A DNA stretch of 64,000 bases from Klebsiella pneumoniae (GTDB lineage Bacteria; Pseudomonadota; Gammaproteobacteria; Enterobacterales; Enterobacteriaceae): positions 682,841 to 746,840 of the forward strand of contig NZ_KN046818.1 in the NCBI RefSeq assembly GCF_000742135.1, in the 5' to 3' direction. Each line of letters begins with the position of its first letter. Within the stretch, counting starts at the first letter, position 1. The translations under genes were made by a program, and so were the position numbers. The notes below the pieces were generated by a model. The model made no database searches. It worked only from the letters and a program-made list of their open reading frames with translations, and was not told the DNA's origin. This document shows positions 19,426-30,210 of the stretch, piece after piece.

Positions 19426-20859
19426 ATGAAAAAAACCACGTTAGCAATGAGTGCACTGGCTCTGAGTTTAGGTCTGGCGTTGTCCCCGCTCTCTGCGAGC
19501 GCGGCAGAAACGGCATCTTCGGCCACTAATGCACAGCAGATGCCAAGCCTGGCCCCGATGCTGGAGAAGGTGATGCCGTCGGTGGTGAGCATTAACGTTG
19601 AAGGTAGCACCACCGTTAATACTCCACGGATGCCACGCAACTTCCAGCAGTTCTTTGGCGATAATTCGCCGTTCTGCCAGGATGGTTCTCCTTTCCAGAG
19701 TTCGCCGTTTTGCCAGGGCGGCGGACAGGGCGGTCAGCCTGACGGCGGCCAGCAGCAGAAATTTATGGCGCTGGGCTCCGGCGTCATCATTGATGCCGCC
19801 AAAGGGTATGTGGTGACCAACAACCACGTCGTGGACAACGCCACCACGATTAAGGTTCAGCTGAGCGATGGCCGTAAGTTTGATGCCAAAGTCGTCGGCA
19901 AAGATCCGCGCTCTGATATCGCGCTGATTCAGATTCAGGAGCCAAAAAACCTGACGGCGATTAAGCTTGCCGACTCCGATGCGCTGCGCGTCGGTGATTA
20001 CACCGTGGCTATCGGCAACCCGTTCGGTCTGGGCGAAACCGTGACCTCCGGGATTGTCTCCGCGCTGGGCCGTAGCGGCCTCAACGTGGAAAACTACGAA
20101 AACTTTATCCAGACCGATGCGGCGATTAACCGCGGGAACTCCGGCGGCGCGCTGGTGAACCTCAACGGCGAGCTGATCGGTATCAACACCGCCATTCTGG
20201 CGCCGGACGGCGGCAACATCGGTATCGGTTTTGCTATCCCGAGCAACATGGTGAAAAACCTGACCGAGCAGATGGTGAAATATGGCCAGGTGAAACGCGG
20301 TGAGCTCGGCATTATGGGCACCGAACTGAACTCTGAGCTGGCGAAAGCGATGAAAGTCGATGCCCAGCGCGGGGCCTTCGTCAGCCAGGTAATGCCAGGT
20401 TCGGCGGCCGCGAAAGCGGGCATTAAAGCCGGCGATGTCATCACCTCCCTCAACGGGAAAGCGATCAGCAGCTTCGCCGCGTTGCGTGCCCAGGTCGGCA
20501 CCATGCCTATCGGCAGCAAAGTTGAGCTTGGTCTGCTGCGCGACGGCAAACCGGTGACCGTGACCGTCGAACTGCAGCAGAGCAACCAGACCCAGGTTGA
20601 CTCCAGCACCATCTTCAACGGGATTGAAGGGGCGGAAATGAGCAATAAGGGTCAGGATAAGGGCGTGGTGGTCAATAATGTGAAAGCCGGTACCCCGGCG
20701 GCACAGATTGGCCTCAAGAAAGGCGACGTCATCGTCGGGGCGAATCAGCAGCCGGTGAAAAACATCGCCGATCTGCGGAAAATCTTCGACGCCAAACCGT
20801 CCGTACTGGCGCTGAACATTCAGCGCGGCGACGCCTCTATCTATCTGCTGTTGCAGTAA
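19426..20859 (+). CDS. degP: Periplasmic serine protease and chaperone DegP
   Basis: DegP (HtrA) degrades or refolds damaged envelope proteins. It has a 26-residue signal peptide ending SASA, a trypsin-like protease domain with the triad in TNNHVVDNA (His), SDIALIQ (Asp) and NRGNSGGAL (Ser), a long LA loop with the FCQ...FCQGG Cys pair, and two PDZ domains (about residues 280-375 and 390-477). The ATG at 19426 gives MKKTTLAM, as in E. coli; an in-frame ATG five codons upstream would extend the signal peptide and is less likely. Its promoter is sigma-E type. A terminator follows at 20879. Confidence 0.98.
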   Translation: MKKTTLAMSALALSLGLALSPLSASAAETASSATNAQQMPSLAPMLEKVMPSVVSINVEGSTTVNTPRMPRNFQQFFGDNSPFCQDGSPFQSSPFCQGGGQGGQPDGGQQQKFMALGSGVIIDAAKGYVVTNNHVVDNATTIKVQLSDGRKFDAKVVGKDPRSDIALIQIQEPKNLTAIKLADSDALRVGDYTVAIGNPFGLGETVTSGIVSALGRSGLNVENYENFIQTDAAINRGNSGGALVNLNGELIGINTAILAPDGGNIGIGFAIPSNMVKNLTEQMVKYGQVKRGELGIMGTELNSELAKAMKVDAQRGAFVSQVMPGSAAAKAGIKAGDVITSLNGKAISSFAALRAQVGTMPIGSKVELGLLRDGKPVTVTVELQQSNQTQVDSSTIFNGIEGAEMSNKGQDKGVVVNNVKAGTPAAQIGLKKGDVIVGANQQPVKNIADLRKIFDAKPSVLALNIQRGDASIYLLLQ

Positions 20860-20878
20860 CCGCCAGCGCTCGCTTCCC

Positions 20879-20912
20879 AGCCCCTTCCCTCGCCGAGGGC
20901 AGGGGCTTTTTT
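20879..20912 (+). terminator. Terminator of degP
   Basis: AGCCCC pairs with GGGGCT and CCCTCG with CGAGGG in one interrupted stem, followed by six T. It lies 20 bp after the degP stop. Confidence 0.85.
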
Positions 20913-20958
20913 CGTTCTGTGACCGCCCCCACAACTCCACATATCTCACCCCGGCTTA

Positions 20959-20970
20959 GTGCAAATGCAC
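20959..20970. promoter_or_regulatory. Palindrome upstream of cdaR
   Basis: GTGCAAATGCAC is a near-perfect dyad 55 bp before the cdaR start, followed by a second TGCA. It could be an operator for autoregulation by CdaR, but no defined CdaR motif was used to test this. Confidence 0.3.
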
Positions 20971-21025
20971 AATGCAGCGCGACGATGACTCTTTTATGCT
21001 GGTGCCCAGCAAAGGGGAGGACTAC

Positions 21026-22183
21026 ATGGCTGGCTGGCATCTTGATACCAAAATGGCGCAGGATATTGTGGCGCGGACCATGCGCATCATCGATACCAAT
21101 ATCAACGTGATGGATGCCCGCGGGCGGATCATCGGCAGCGGCGATCGGGAAAGGATTGGTGAATTGCACGAAGGCGCGCTGCTGGTCCTCTCCCAGGGGC
21201 GGGTGGTGGATATCGACGACGCGGTCGCTCGCCATCTGCACGGGGTTCGCCAGGGGATTAACCTGCCGCTGCGCCTGGAGGGGGAGATCGTCGGGGTGAT
21301 CGGCCTGACCGGCGAGCCGGAGTCGCTGCGAAAATATGGCGAGCTGGTGTGCATGACAGCAGAGATGATGCTGGAGCAGTCGCGGCTGATGCATCTCCTG
21401 GCCCAGGACAGCCGTCTGCGCGAAGAGCTGGTGATGAACCTGATTCAGGCGGAAGAGCATACCCCGGCGCTGAACGAATGGGCTCAGCGTTTAGGCATCG
21501 ATCTCAATCAGCCGCGCGTGGTGGCGATGATTGAGGTAGACAGCGGTCAGCTCGGCGTGGACAGCGCGATGGCGGAACTGCAACAGTTACAGAACGCGCT
21601 GACCACCCCCGATCGCAATAATCTGGTGGCCATTGTCTCGCTCACGGAAATGGTGGTGCTGAAACCGGCGCTGAACAGCTTTGGCCGCTGGGACGCTGAC
21701 GATCACGTCCGGCGCGTCGAGCAGCTTATCGCCAGGATGAAAGAGAATGGCCAGCTGCGCTTTCGCGTGGCGCTGGGCAACTTCTTCACCGGCCCAGGAA
21801 GTATCGCCCGCTCTTACCGTACCGCACGGACGACGATGATGGTTGGCAAGCAGCGGATGCCGGAGAGCCGCAGTTATTTCTATCAGGATCTAATGCTGCC
21901 GGTGCTGCTTGACAGCCTGCGCGGCGGCTGGCAGGCCAATGAGCTGGCCCGTCCGCTGGCGCGTTTGAAGGCCATGGACAACAACGGGCTGCTGCGGCGG
22001 ACGCTGCAGGCGTGGTTTCGCCATAACGTGCAGCCGCTGGCGACGTCAAAGGCGCTGTTTATTCATCGCAATACGCTGGAGTACCGGTTGAACCGTATCT
22101 CGGAGCTGACCGGCCTGGATCTCGGTAGCTTTGACGACAGGCTGCTGCTGTATATCGCGCTGCAGCTGGACGAACAACGCTAA
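21026..22183 (+). CDS. cdaR: Carbohydrate diacid regulator CdaR
   Basis: CdaR is a transcription activator of glucarate, galactarate and glycerate utilisation genes (gar and gud in E. coli). The 385-residue protein has an N-terminal sugar-diacid recognition domain (MAGWHLDTKMAQDIVARTM and following), a middle GGDEF-like region, and a C-terminal PucR-type helix-turn-helix (FIHRNTLEYRLNRISELTG). The ATG at 21026 has a strong GGGGAGGA upstream and matches the E. coli N-terminus; a longer frame from 20972 is rejected. None of its target operons lies in this window. Confidence 0.97.
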   Translation: MAGWHLDTKMAQDIVARTMRIIDTNINVMDARGRIIGSGDRERIGELHEGALLVLSQGRVVDIDDAVARHLHGVRQGINLPLRLEGEIVGVIGLTGEPESLRKYGELVCMTAEMMLEQSRLMHLLAQDSRLREELVMNLIQAEEHTPALNEWAQRLGIDLNQPRVVAMIEVDSGQLGVDSAMAELQQLQNALTTPDRNNLVAIVSLTEMVVLKPALNSFGRWDADDHVRRVEQLIARMKENGQLRFRVALGNFFTGPGSIARSYRTARTTMMVGKQRMPESRSYFYQDLMLPVLLDSLRGGWQANELARPLARLKAMDNNGLLRRTLQAWFRHNVQPLATSKALFIHRNTLEYRLNRISELTGLDLGSFDDRLLLYIALQLDEQR

Positions 22184-22199
22184 GACGTGGAGGCAAAAA

Positions 22200-22298
22200 A
22201 ATGCCGGGCAGCGACGCGCCATACCCGGGCTGGACGATGCATGCTGTTTGGAGTGGATAGAGACCACCAGCCCGGCCAGGCAACGCGCCGCCGGGATG
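22200..22298. repeat. REP-like inverted pair between cdaR and yaeH
   Basis: Two GC-rich palindromes face each other in the convergent gap: ATGCCGGGCAGCGACGCG with CATACCCGGGC (about 22201-22232) and CAGCCCGGCCAGGCAACGCG with CCGCCGGGATGC (about 22269-22300). They fit the REP pattern seen in two other gaps of this window and may serve as the 3' ends of both genes. Confidence 0.65.
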
Positions 22299-22301
22299 CT
22301 C

Positions 22302-22688
22302 TTACTTACGGGTGAGCTTTTCCAGATCGGCTTCGATTTCGCTGATCTTATTGGTGACCACGCTTTCCAGATGGCGTAAATCGTCGAGGATTTTACGCTT
22401 GAGATCGATTTCAGTGCGATCGCGCTGGCAGATCTGATCCAGCTCGTCGATAACGTAGCGCAGATTGGGGCTGATCTCTTGGACCTCTTTGTAGCCCTGG
22501 CCGACGCCGTCGGCGACGACGGTTTTGCGCTGACGCGGATATTTGAACTTCACGCTCTTGGCGAAGAATTCGCCTTTGTCTTTCTGAAAATAGATTTTCA
22601 GAATATCGTTGTTAGCTTCCTGCCGCAGGCTATAGCGATCGATCTCATCAGGGTTGGTAATGCCAAGACTTTTCAGATTATCGTACAT
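22302..22688 (-). CDS. yaeH: UPF0325 family protein YaeH
   Basis: This soluble protein of 128 residues has no assigned function. It is highly conserved in enterobacteria and rich in charged residues. The C-terminal third ([19 protein letters not shown], then [26 protein letters not shown]) has heptad-like spacing and is probably a coiled coil. It is convergent with cdaR and follows dapD on the same strand, with the dapD terminator in between. In E. coli yaeI lies between yaeH and dapD; it is absent here. Confidence 0.9.
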   Translation of the reverse strand: MYDNLKSLGITNPDEIDRYSLRQEANNDILKIYFQKDKGEFFAKSVKFKYPRQRKTVVADGVGQGYKEVQEISPNLRYVIDELDQICQRDRTEIDLKRKILDDLRHLESVVTNKISEIEADLEKLTRK

Positions 22689-22760
22689 AACGGTACCTTT
22701 GATAGCATCATAACCATTGAATAATTAACGAAAAAATCCATTTTCGCCAGCATCAAATAT

Positions 22761-22788
22761 AAAAAAAGCGGGATATCTCCCGCTTTTT
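22761..22788 (-). terminator. Terminator of dapD
   Basis: GCGGGA and TCCCGC form a stem around TATC with A/T runs on both sides. It lies just after the dapD stop on the minus strand and could also act on the plus strand. Confidence 0.85.
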
Positions 22789-22795
22789 ATTTGCT

Positions 22796-23620
22796 TTAGT
22801 CGATGGTGCGCAGCAGTTCGTTAATGCCGACCTTGCCGCGGGTTTTGGCATCGACTTTCTTCACAATCACCGCGCAGTACAGGCTGTATTTACCATCTTT
22901 CGACGGCAGGTTGCCTGAGACCACCACCGAGCCAGCCGGTACGCGGCCGTAGAAGACTTCGCCGGTTTCGCGATCGTAGATTTTGGTGCTCTGACCGAGG
23001 TAAACGCCCATGGAGATGACGGAGCCTTCTTCGACAATCACCCCTTCAACCACTTCAGAGCGCGCGCCGATGAAGCAGTTATCTTCGATGATGGTCGGGT
23101 TCGCCTGCAGCGGCTCCAGTACGCCACCGATGCCGACACCGCCGGACAGATGCACGTTTTTACCGATCTGCGCGCAGGAGCCGACGGTGGCCCAGGTATC
23201 AACCATGGTGCCTTCGTCAACGTAGGCGCCGATGTTAACGTAGGACGGCATCAGCACAGTGTTGCGGGCGATGAACGCGCCCTGGCGCACGGCGGCCGGC
23301 GGCACCACGCGGAAACCTTCTTTCTGGAAACGCGCTTCGTCGTAGTCAGCGAATTTCATCGGCACTTTATCGAAGTAGCGGCTTTCCGCACCATCGATAA
23401 CCTGGTTATCGTTAATACGGAAAGAGAGCAGTACCGCCTTCTTCAGCCACTGATGCGTCACCCACTGACCGTCGATCTTCTCAGCGACGCGCAGCGCGCC
23501 GGAATCAAGAAGGGCGATAACCTGGTTAACCGCTTCGCGGGTCACGGTATCCACATTAGCCGGCGTAATGTCGGCGCGACGCTCGAAAGCGGACTCAATA
23601 ACGTTCTGTAACTGCTGCAT
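22796..23620 (-). CDS. dapD: Tetrahydrodipicolinate N-succinyltransferase DapD
   Basis: DapD transfers succinyl from succinyl-CoA to tetrahydrodipicolinate in the succinylase branch of lysine and diaminopimelate synthesis, so it feeds peptidoglycan. It acts in the cytoplasm as a trimer with a left-handed beta helix; hexapeptide repeats run through [39 protein letters not shown] and [16 protein letters not shown]. The length of 274 equals the E. coli enzyme. It lies downstream of glnD on the same strand across about 30 bp. Confidence 0.98.
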   Translation of the reverse strand: MQQLQNVIESAFERRADITPANVDTVTREAVNQVIALLDSGALRVAEKIDGQWVTHQWLKKAVLLSFRINDNQVIDGAESRYFDKVPMKFADYDEARFQKEGFRVVPPAAVRQGAFIARNTVLMPSYVNIGAYVDEGTMVDTWATVGSCAQIGKNVHLSGGVGIGGVLEPLQANPTIIEDNCFIGARSEVVEGVIVEEGSVISMGVYLGQSTKIYDRETGEVFYGRVPAGSVVVSGNLPSKDGKYSLYCAVIVKKVDAKTRGKVGINELLRTID

Positions 23621-23650
23621 TGTTTCTTTCCATTTACTAAAAAAAATACG

Positions 23651-26314
23651 TCACCCTTTATCGTTTGGATTGAGGGCCGCTGTCAACCGTTGTTGCACTT
23701 CTTGTTGCAGCTCATTATTAAGGGCACGCCGGTCGGCGGTGGCGATTATAAATAAATCTTCTACTCGCTCACCAATTGTCGTAATTCGCGCCCCGTGAAG
23801 CGATATCCCGAGGTCGGCGAACACCTGCCCGACGCGGGCGAGCAGCCCGGGCTGGTCGAGCGCTATCAGCTCCAGAAACGATTTTCGGTCGGTATGGGTC
23901 GGCAGGAAATTCACCTCGGTGTCCACGGAAAAATGGCGTAGCTTTGCCGCCTGACGACGCGGGGCCGGAGGCTGCCAGCTGCGCTGAGTGATGGTCTGCT
24001 CCAGCCCCTGGCGGATCGCCTCGTGGCGGTCGGCGGAAAGGGGGCTGCCGTCGGGCTCAAGGACGATAAAGGTATCCATCGCCATACCGTCGCGGGTGGT
24101 GAAGATCTGCGCGTCGTGGACGCTGAGGTTGCGACGGTCAAGTTCGCCACACACCGCGGCGAACAGGTAAGGGCGATCCGGGCTCCAGATAAAAATCTCC
24201 GTACCGCCGCGGGTGGCCTGCGAGCTCAGCAGGATCATCGGCTTATTCAGATCGTGGCGCAGCAGGTTGCGGGCGTGCCAGGCGAGCTGCGTCGGCGTAT
24301 GTCGCACGAAATAGTTGGCGCGGCAGCGGTTCCAGATCTGATGCAGCGCCTCTTCATTAATATTGTCCATCCGCAGCAGGGCCAGCGCCTGCAGCTGATG
24401 GTGACGCACTCGTTCGCGCATGTCCGGGGTGCTTTGCATGCCGCGACGCAGCTGCTTCTCGGTGGCGAAATAGAGTTCACGCAGCAGGCTCTGCTTCCAG
24501 CTGTTCCACAAGGTTTCGTTGGTGGCGCAGATATCGGCGACGGTCAGACACACCAGATAGCGCAGACGATTTTCCGTTTGCACCTCCTCGGCGAACTGCT
24601 TAATCACCTCCGGATCCTGAATATCGCGCCGCTGGGCGGTGACCGACATCAGCAGGTGGTGACGCACCAGCCAGGCGACCAGCTGCGTTTCGCGCGAGTT
24701 CAGCCCGTGCAGCTCGGCAAACTTCAGCACATCCTGCGCGCCGAGGATCGAGTGGTCGCCGCCGCGCCCTTTGGCGATGTCGTGGAACAGGGCGGCAATT
24801 AAGATCAGCTCCGGGTGCGTTAAGCGCGGCCACAGCTCCACGCACAGCGGGTGGCGGCTGCGGGTTTCTTCTTTGGCAAAGCTTTCCAGCTTGAGCATCA
24901 CCCGGACGGTGTGTTCATCGACGGTGTAGGCGTGAAACAGGTCGAACTGCATCTGGCCGACGATATGCGACCACTGCGGCATATAGGCCCACAGTACGCT
25001 GTGGCGATGCATCGGCAGCAGCCCGCGACTTACCGCCCCCTGATGGCGCAGCATACTGAGAAAGAGCGTGCGCGCCTCCGGGATATAGCACAGCGGCTGG
25101 GTGAGATGACGGCGGGCGTGGCGCAGATGGCGCAACGTCGTTGAGTAGATGCCGGTGATGGTGCTGTTGCGCACCATGATATAAAACATGCGCAGAATGG
25201 CCTGCGGTTCGCGAATAAACAGCGTGTCGTCACGCAGATCGATAAGGGTGCCTCGCAGCTGGAAATCATCATCGATCGGGCGTGGTTTTTCATCCTCGGT
25301 CAGGGCGAGGATAGCCTCCTCAAACAGCTGAAGCAGCATCTGATTCAGCTCGCTCACCCGGCGGGTAACGCGGAAGAAGTCCTTCATCATGTGTTCAATC
25401 GGCTGGTTGCCGTCGCCTTCATAGCCTAGCCGGCGGGCCACGCTGAGCTGGCGGTCGAAAAGCAGACGGTTGTCATAGCGCGTGAGTTCGAGATGCAGCG
25501 CGAAACGGATGTGCCACAGCTGATGCAGACACTCATTGAGTTCATTGCGCTCGGCTTCGGTCAGAAAGCCGAAGCCGACCATCTCATCCATTGAGGTGGC
25601 GCCGAAATGGCGGCGAGCCACCCACTGTAGCGTATGGATATCGCGCAAGCCGCCGGGGCTGCTTTTCACGTCCGGCTCGAGGTTATAGCTGGTGCCATGA
25701 TAGCGCTGATGACGGACGTTCTGCTCTTCGACCTTGGCGGCGAAGAACTTTTCCGATGGCCAGAAGCCGTCGCTAAAAATATGTTTTTGCAGTTCAAGGA
25801 ACAGCGCGACGTCGCCGATCAGCAGGCGCGATTCGATTAAGTTGGTGGCAACGGTCAGATCCGAGAGACCTTCCAGCAGGCACTCTTCGAGGGTGCGTAC
25901 GCTGTGGCCCACCTCCAGCTTGACGTCCCACAGCAGGGTGAGTAGTTCGCCGACTTTTTGCGCCTGGTCGTCCGGCAGTTTTTTACGACTGAGGATCAGC
26001 AGATCGACGTCTGAGAGCGGGTGCAGTTCGCCACGGCCATAGCCGCCGACGGCGACCAGCGCCAGGTCGCTGACGGATTCAAAACCGCAGGCGATCCATA
26101 ATCGCTGCAGCAACTGGTCGATAAATTCGGTGCGCGCCGCGATGAGCTGCTCCGCGACGATGCCGGAGTCAAACGCCTCGCCCAGCCAGTGCTGGAAGGT
26201 ATCGATGTGCGCCTTGATTGCGGCACAGTTCAGATCGCCCTGCGGCCAACTCACCGGGTGTTCCGGCGGGACGGGCAGGAGAGGGGAGGCTGTGTCAGGT
26301 AATGAGTTGCTCAT
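23651..26314 (-). CDS. glnD: PII uridylyltransferase / uridylyl-removing enzyme GlnD
   Basis: GlnD senses glutamine and adds or removes UMP on PII proteins, controlling glutamine synthetase and NtrBC. The 887-residue protein has an N-terminal nucleotidyltransferase domain with [20 protein letters not shown], a helical linker, an HD domain with the signature [18 protein letters not shown] that removes UMP, and two C-terminal ACT domains that bind glutamine (about residues 700-780 and 808-887, the latter with [14 protein letters not shown]). E. coli GlnD has 890 residues. A terminator for map lies just upstream. Confidence 0.98.
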   Translation of the reverse strand: MSNSLPDTASPLLPVPPEHPVSWPQGDLNCAAIKAHIDTFQHWLGEAFDSGIVAEQLIAARTEFIDQLLQRLWIACGFESVSDLALVAVGGYGRGELHPLSDVDLLILSRKKLPDDQAQKVGELLTLLWDVKLEVGHSVRTLEECLLEGLSDLTVATNLIESRLLIGDVALFLELQKHIFSDGFWPSEKFFAAKVEEQNVRHQRYHGTSYNLEPDVKSSPGGLRDIHTLQWVARRHFGATSMDEMVGFGFLTEAERNELNECLHQLWHIRFALHLELTRYDNRLLFDRQLSVARRLGYEGDGNQPIEHMMKDFFRVTRRVSELNQMLLQLFEEAILALTEDEKPRPIDDDFQLRGTLIDLRDDTLFIREPQAILRMFYIMVRNSTITGIYSTTLRHLRHARRHLTQPLCYIPEARTLFLSMLRHQGAVSRGLLPMHRHSVLWAYMPQWSHIVGQMQFDLFHAYTVDEHTVRVMLKLESFAKEETRSRHPLCVELWPRLTHPELILIAALFHDIAKGRGGDHSILGAQDVLKFAELHGLNSRETQLVAWLVRHHLLMSVTAQRRDIQDPEVIKQFAEEVQTENRLRYLVCLTVADICATNETLWNSWKQSLLRELYFATEKQLRRGMQSTPDMRERVRHHQLQALALLRMDNINEEALHQIWNRCRANYFVRHTPTQLAWHARNLLRHDLNKPMILLSSQATRGGTEIFIWSPDRPYLFAAVCGELDRRNLSVHDAQIFTTRDGMAMDTFIVLEPDGSPLSADRHEAIRQGLEQTITQRSWQPPAPRRQAAKLRHFSVDTEVNFLPTHTDRKSFLELIALDQPGLLARVGQVFADLGISLHGARITTIGERVEDLFIIATADRRALNNELQQEVQQRLTAALNPNDKG

Positions 26315-26342
26315 CGCGTCACCATAAGAAAAAACTATCTAA

Positions 26343-26369
26343 TAAAAAAGCCGGCGGGCGCCGGCTTTT
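26343..26369 (-). terminator. Terminator of map
   Basis: GCCGGC and GCCGGC pair around a GGGC loop, flanked by A-run on the left and T4 on the right. On the minus strand it ends the map transcript before glnD starts. Confidence 0.88.
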
Positions 26370-26371
26370 CA

Positions 26372-27166
26372 TCATTCATCGTGCGAGATTATCGCCGGGA
26401 TGGTGTCATCCTTGCGTAGCGTCAGAATTTCGCAGCCGTTGTCTGTCACCACAATAGTATGCTCGTACTGCGCAGACAAGCTCCGGTCTTTGGTTTTCAC
26501 CGTCCAGCCGTCTTTCATGCTGCGGATCTCTTTTTTACCGGCGTTGACCATCGGCTCGATGGTGAAGGTCATGCCTGGTTTGAGTACGACGTTGGTCTCC
26601 GGCGAATCGTAGTGCAGCACCTGAGGTTCTTCATGGAAGCCGCGGCCGATACCGTGCCCGCAGTACTCGCGAACCACGGAGAAACCTTCGGCTTCCACAA
26701 ATTTCTGGATCGCCGCGCCGATCGCGCGCAGGTTGATGCCTGGCTTCACCATTCTCAGCGCCAGGTACAGGCTTTCCTGAGTGATGCGGCACAGGCGCTC
26801 GCCGAGAATCGTCGGTTTGCCGACGATAAACATTTTGGAGGTATCGCCATGGAAATCATCTTTAATGACGGTCACGTCGATATTCACGATATCGCCATCT
26901 TTCAGCAGCTTGCCGTCATCAGGGATACCGTGACAGACCACTTCATTGACCGAAATGCAGACGGATTTCGGATAGCCGTGATAGCCGAGGCAGGCGGAAA
27001 TGGCCTTCTGCTCGTTAACGATATAGTCGTTACAGATGCGGTCCAGTTCGCCGGTGCTGACGCCCGGTTTTACGTAGGGTTCGATCATTTCCAGCACTTC
27101 GGCGGCCAGGCGGCCGGCAACGCGCATTTTTTCGATGTCTTCAGATGTCTTAATAGAGATAGCCAT
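26372..27166 (-). CDS. map: Methionine aminopeptidase, type I
   Basis: Map removes the initiator methionine from nascent proteins whose second residue is small. It is an essential cytoplasmic dinuclear metalloenzyme with the pita-bread fold. The metal ligands are recognisable: Asp in VNIDVTVIKDDFHGDTSKMF, His in YCGHGIGRGFHEEP, Glu in FTIEPMVN and Glu near the C-terminus in QYEHTIVV. Length is 264, as in E. coli. It is divergent from rpsB across about 320 bp. Confidence 0.98.
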   Translation of the reverse strand: MAISIKTSEDIEKMRVAGRLAAEVLEMIEPYVKPGVSTGELDRICNDYIVNEQKAISACLGYHGYPKSVCISVNEVVCHGIPDDGKLLKDGDIVNIDVTVIKDDFHGDTSKMFIVGKPTILGERLCRITQESLYLALRMVKPGINLRAIGAAIQKFVEAEGFSVVREYCGHGIGRGFHEEPQVLHYDSPETNVVLKPGMTFTIEPMVNAGKKEIRSMKDGWTVKTKDRSLSAQYEHTIVVTDNGCEILTLRKDDTIPAIISHDE

Positions 27167-27287
27167 GGAGTATGTCCAGCAGTGTCGATATTTTCGACAA
27201 TAATAGAGTAAGTCCTGTCAATGGTAACAGTCCGGGCAGGCTGGTGCCAAACTGAGAATCATTAACAGCACGCGACGTCAACAAGAG

Positions 27288-27317
27288 TTGGTGTCTGGAT
27301 GGATTTTGTGGTATAAA
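27288..27317 (+). promoter_or_regulatory. rpsB promoter
   Basis: A -35 TTGGTG (27288-27293) and -10 TATAAA (27312-27317) are 18 bp apart. The -10 is preceded by GTGG and followed by the GC-rich GCGCGCC, a discriminator typical of stringently controlled ribosomal promoters. Confidence 0.75.
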
Positions 27318-27320
27318 GCG

Positions 27321-28214
<894 letters not shown>

Positions 28215-28249
28215 TAAGGTTTAAGCCCTTATTAGTACCGTGTATGAAT

Positions 28250-28275
28250 AGGGGCCCATTATCGGCCCCTTTTTT
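28250..28275 (+). terminator. Intergenic hairpin between rpsB and tsf
   Basis: AGGGGCC and GGCCCCT form a 7-bp stem followed by a T-run. It lies inside the rpsB-tsf operon, so it probably ends only part of the transcripts and sets the S2 to EF-Ts ratio. Confidence 0.85.
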
Positions 28276-28333
28276 CAATTTACGCTGTTTGGCCGTTGGC
28301 CGGGCAGTATCCACATCTCCCGAGGATTTTAGA

Positions 28334-29185
28334 ATGGCTGAAATTACCGCTTCCCTGGTAAAAGAGCTGCGCGAACGTACTGGCGCAGGCATGATGGATT
28401 GCAAAAAAGCGCTGACTGAAGCGAATGGCGACATCGAGCTGGCAATCGAAAACATGCGTAAATCCGGCGCGATCAAAGCGGCGAAGAAAGCAGGCAACGT
28501 GGCTGCTGACGGCGTGATCAAAACCAAAATCGAAGGCAACTACGGTTACATTCTGGAAGTTAACTGCCAGACTGACTTCGTTGCTAAAGATGGTGGTTTC
28601 CAGGCATTTGCCGACAAAGTACTGGACGCCGCTGTTGCAGGTAAAATCTCCGACGTTGAAGTTCTGAAAGCGCAGTTCGAAGAAGAACGTGTTGCGCTGG
28701 TTGCTAAAATCGGCGAGAACATCAACATCCGTCGTATCGCTGTTCTGGAAGGCGACGTTCTGGGCAGCTACCAGCACGGTGCGCGTATCGGCGTTCTGGT
28801 TGCCGCTAAAGGCGCTGACGAAGAGCTGGTTAAGCAGCTGGCAATGCACGTTGCTGCAAGCAAGCCGGAATTCGTTAAGCCGGAAGACGTGTCTGCTGAA
28901 GTGGTAGAGAAAGAGTACCAGGTTCAGCTGGACATCGCGATGCAGTCCGGTAAGCCGAAAGAAATCGCAGAGAAAATGGTTGAAGGCCGCATGAAGAAAT
29001 TCACCGGCGAAGTTTCTCTGACTGGTCAGCCTTTCGTTATGGAGCCGAGCAAATCTGTTGGCCAGCTGCTGAAAGAGCACAACGCTGACGTGACTGGCTT
29101 CATCCGCTTTGAAGTGGGCGAAGGCATTGAGAAAGTTGAGACTGACTTTGCAGCAGAAGTTGCTGCGATGTCCAAGCAGTCTTAA
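28334..29185 (+). CDS. tsf: Elongation factor Ts
   Basis: EF-Ts exchanges GDP for GTP on EF-Tu. The 283-residue protein starts [20 protein letters not shown] with the UBA-like N-terminal domain. The functional motif TDFVAKD (CQTDFVAKD, near residue 80) that disrupts the EF-Tu magnesium site is intact. A coiled-coil region and C-terminal module follow. The ATG at 28334 has GAGG upstream; an in-frame extension from 28244 covers the terminator hairpin and is not real. Codon use matches rpsB. Confidence 0.99.
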   Translation: MAEITASLVKELRERTGAGMMDCKKALTEANGDIELAIENMRKSGAIKAAKKAGNVAADGVIKTKIEGNYGYILEVNCQTDFVAKDGGFQAFADKVLDAAVAGKISDVEVLKAQFEEERVALVAKIGENINIRRIAVLEGDVLGSYQHGARIGVLVAAKGADEELVKQLAMHVAASKPEFVKPEDVSAEVVEKEYQVQLDIAMQSGKPKEIAEKMVEGRMKKFTGEVSLTGQPFVMEPSKSVGQLLKEHNADVTGFIRFEVGEGIEKVETDFAAEVAAMSKQS

Positions 29186-29198
29186 TTTTTAAAAAAGG

Positions 29199-29224
29199 AG
29201 CCGCCTGAGGGCGGCTTCTTTTTG
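29199..29224 (+). terminator. Terminator of the rpsB-tsf operon
   Basis: AGCCGCC and GGCGGCT pair around TGAG, followed by TCTTTTT. It lies 13 bp after the tsf stop. Confidence 0.92.
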
Positions 29225-29232
29225 CGCCCATT

Positions 29233-29259
29233 TTGTAAATTCAGCCAACTGCTTATAGT
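29233..29259 (+). promoter_or_regulatory. Candidate pyrH promoter
   Basis: TTGTAA (29233-29238) and TATAGT (29254-29259) are 15 bp apart, slightly short, with a GC-rich segment after the -10. It lies between the tsf terminator and pyrH, where an independent promoter is expected. Confidence 0.45.
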
Positions 29260-29334
29260 GGCCGCGCTGAAATGCGACATACAATGTCGCCGGAATTATC
29301 ACATCTCATTCGTTGACAGTCTCAGGAAAGAAAC

Positions 29335-30060
29335 ATGGCTACCAATGCAAAACCCGTCTACAAACGTATTCTGCTGAAATTAAGTGGCGAAGCGCTGCAG
29401 GGCTCAGAAGGCTTCGGTATTGATGCAAGCATACTTGACCGCATGGCTCAGGAGATCAAAGAGCTGGTTGAGCTGGGTATTCAGGTTGGCGTAGTAATTG
29501 GTGGCGGTAACCTGTTCCGTGGTGCTGGTCTGGCGAAAGCGGGTATGAACCGCGTTGTGGGCGACCACATGGGCATGCTGGCAACGGTCATGAACGGCCT
29601 CGCAATGCGTGATGCGCTCCACCGCGCCTATGTGAACGCTCGTCTGATGTCCGCCATCCCGCTGAACGGCGTATGCGACAACTACAGCTGGGCAGAGGCC
29701 ATCAGCCTGCTGCGCAACAACCGCGTAGTGATCCTCTCCGCTGGTACCGGCAACCCGTTCTTTACCACCGATTCCGCAGCCTGCCTGCGCGGTATCGAAA
29801 TTGAAGCCGATGTGGTGCTGAAAGCCACCAAGGTTGACGGCGTATTCACCGCTGACCCGGCAAAAGATCCTTCTGCCACCATGTACGATCAGCTGACCTA
29901 CAGCGAAGTTCTGGAAAAAGAGCTGAAAGTCATGGATCTGGCGGCCTTCACCCTGGCGCGTGACCATAAATTACCGATTCGCGTCTTCAACATGAACAAA
30001 CCTGGCGCCCTGCGTCGCGTGGTGATGGGCGAAAAAGAAGGCACATTGATCACGGAATAA
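29335..30060 (+). CDS. pyrH: UMP kinase
   Basis: PyrH phosphorylates UMP to UDP in pyrimidine nucleotide synthesis. It is the bacterial hexameric kinase of the amino-acid kinase fold, activated by GTP and inhibited by UTP. The 241-residue protein has the N-terminal [12 protein letters not shown], the glycine-rich [13 protein letters not shown], and the ATP-binding region [18 protein letters not shown]. Its position between tsf and frr is conserved across bacteria. Confidence 0.99.
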   Translation: MATNAKPVYKRILLKLSGEALQGSEGFGIDASILDRMAQEIKELVELGIQVGVVIGGGNLFRGAGLAKAGMNRVVGDHMGMLATVMNGLAMRDALHRAYVNARLMSAIPLNGVCDNYSWAEAISLLRNNRVVILSAGTGNPFFTTDSAACLRGIEIEADVVLKATKVDGVFTADPAKDPSATMYDQLTYSEVLEKELKVMDLAAFTLARDHKLPIRVFNMNKPGALRRVVMGEKEGTLITE

Positions 30061-30210
30061 TTCCCGTCAGCGCCAAATCCGGGTAATATTCCGCTTTACT
30101 TTCGCGGGGATATTGCCCGGTGATTTTCATTAAATCTGACTATACTTAGCTCATTTTCCGACGGGTGCCCCGTCTGGTCTGACTGAGACAAGCTTTCAAG
30201 GATTCGTAAC

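Noticed and set aside
19468-20949. Open frame of 493 codons opposite degP
   Set aside because: Antisense shadow; it runs through the degP signal peptide and the degP terminator.
28250-28275. Terminator splitting rpsB and tsf into separate operons
   Set aside because: The same hairpin is a known leaky intra-operon signal in E. coli and no tsf promoter is visible, so it was kept as partial.
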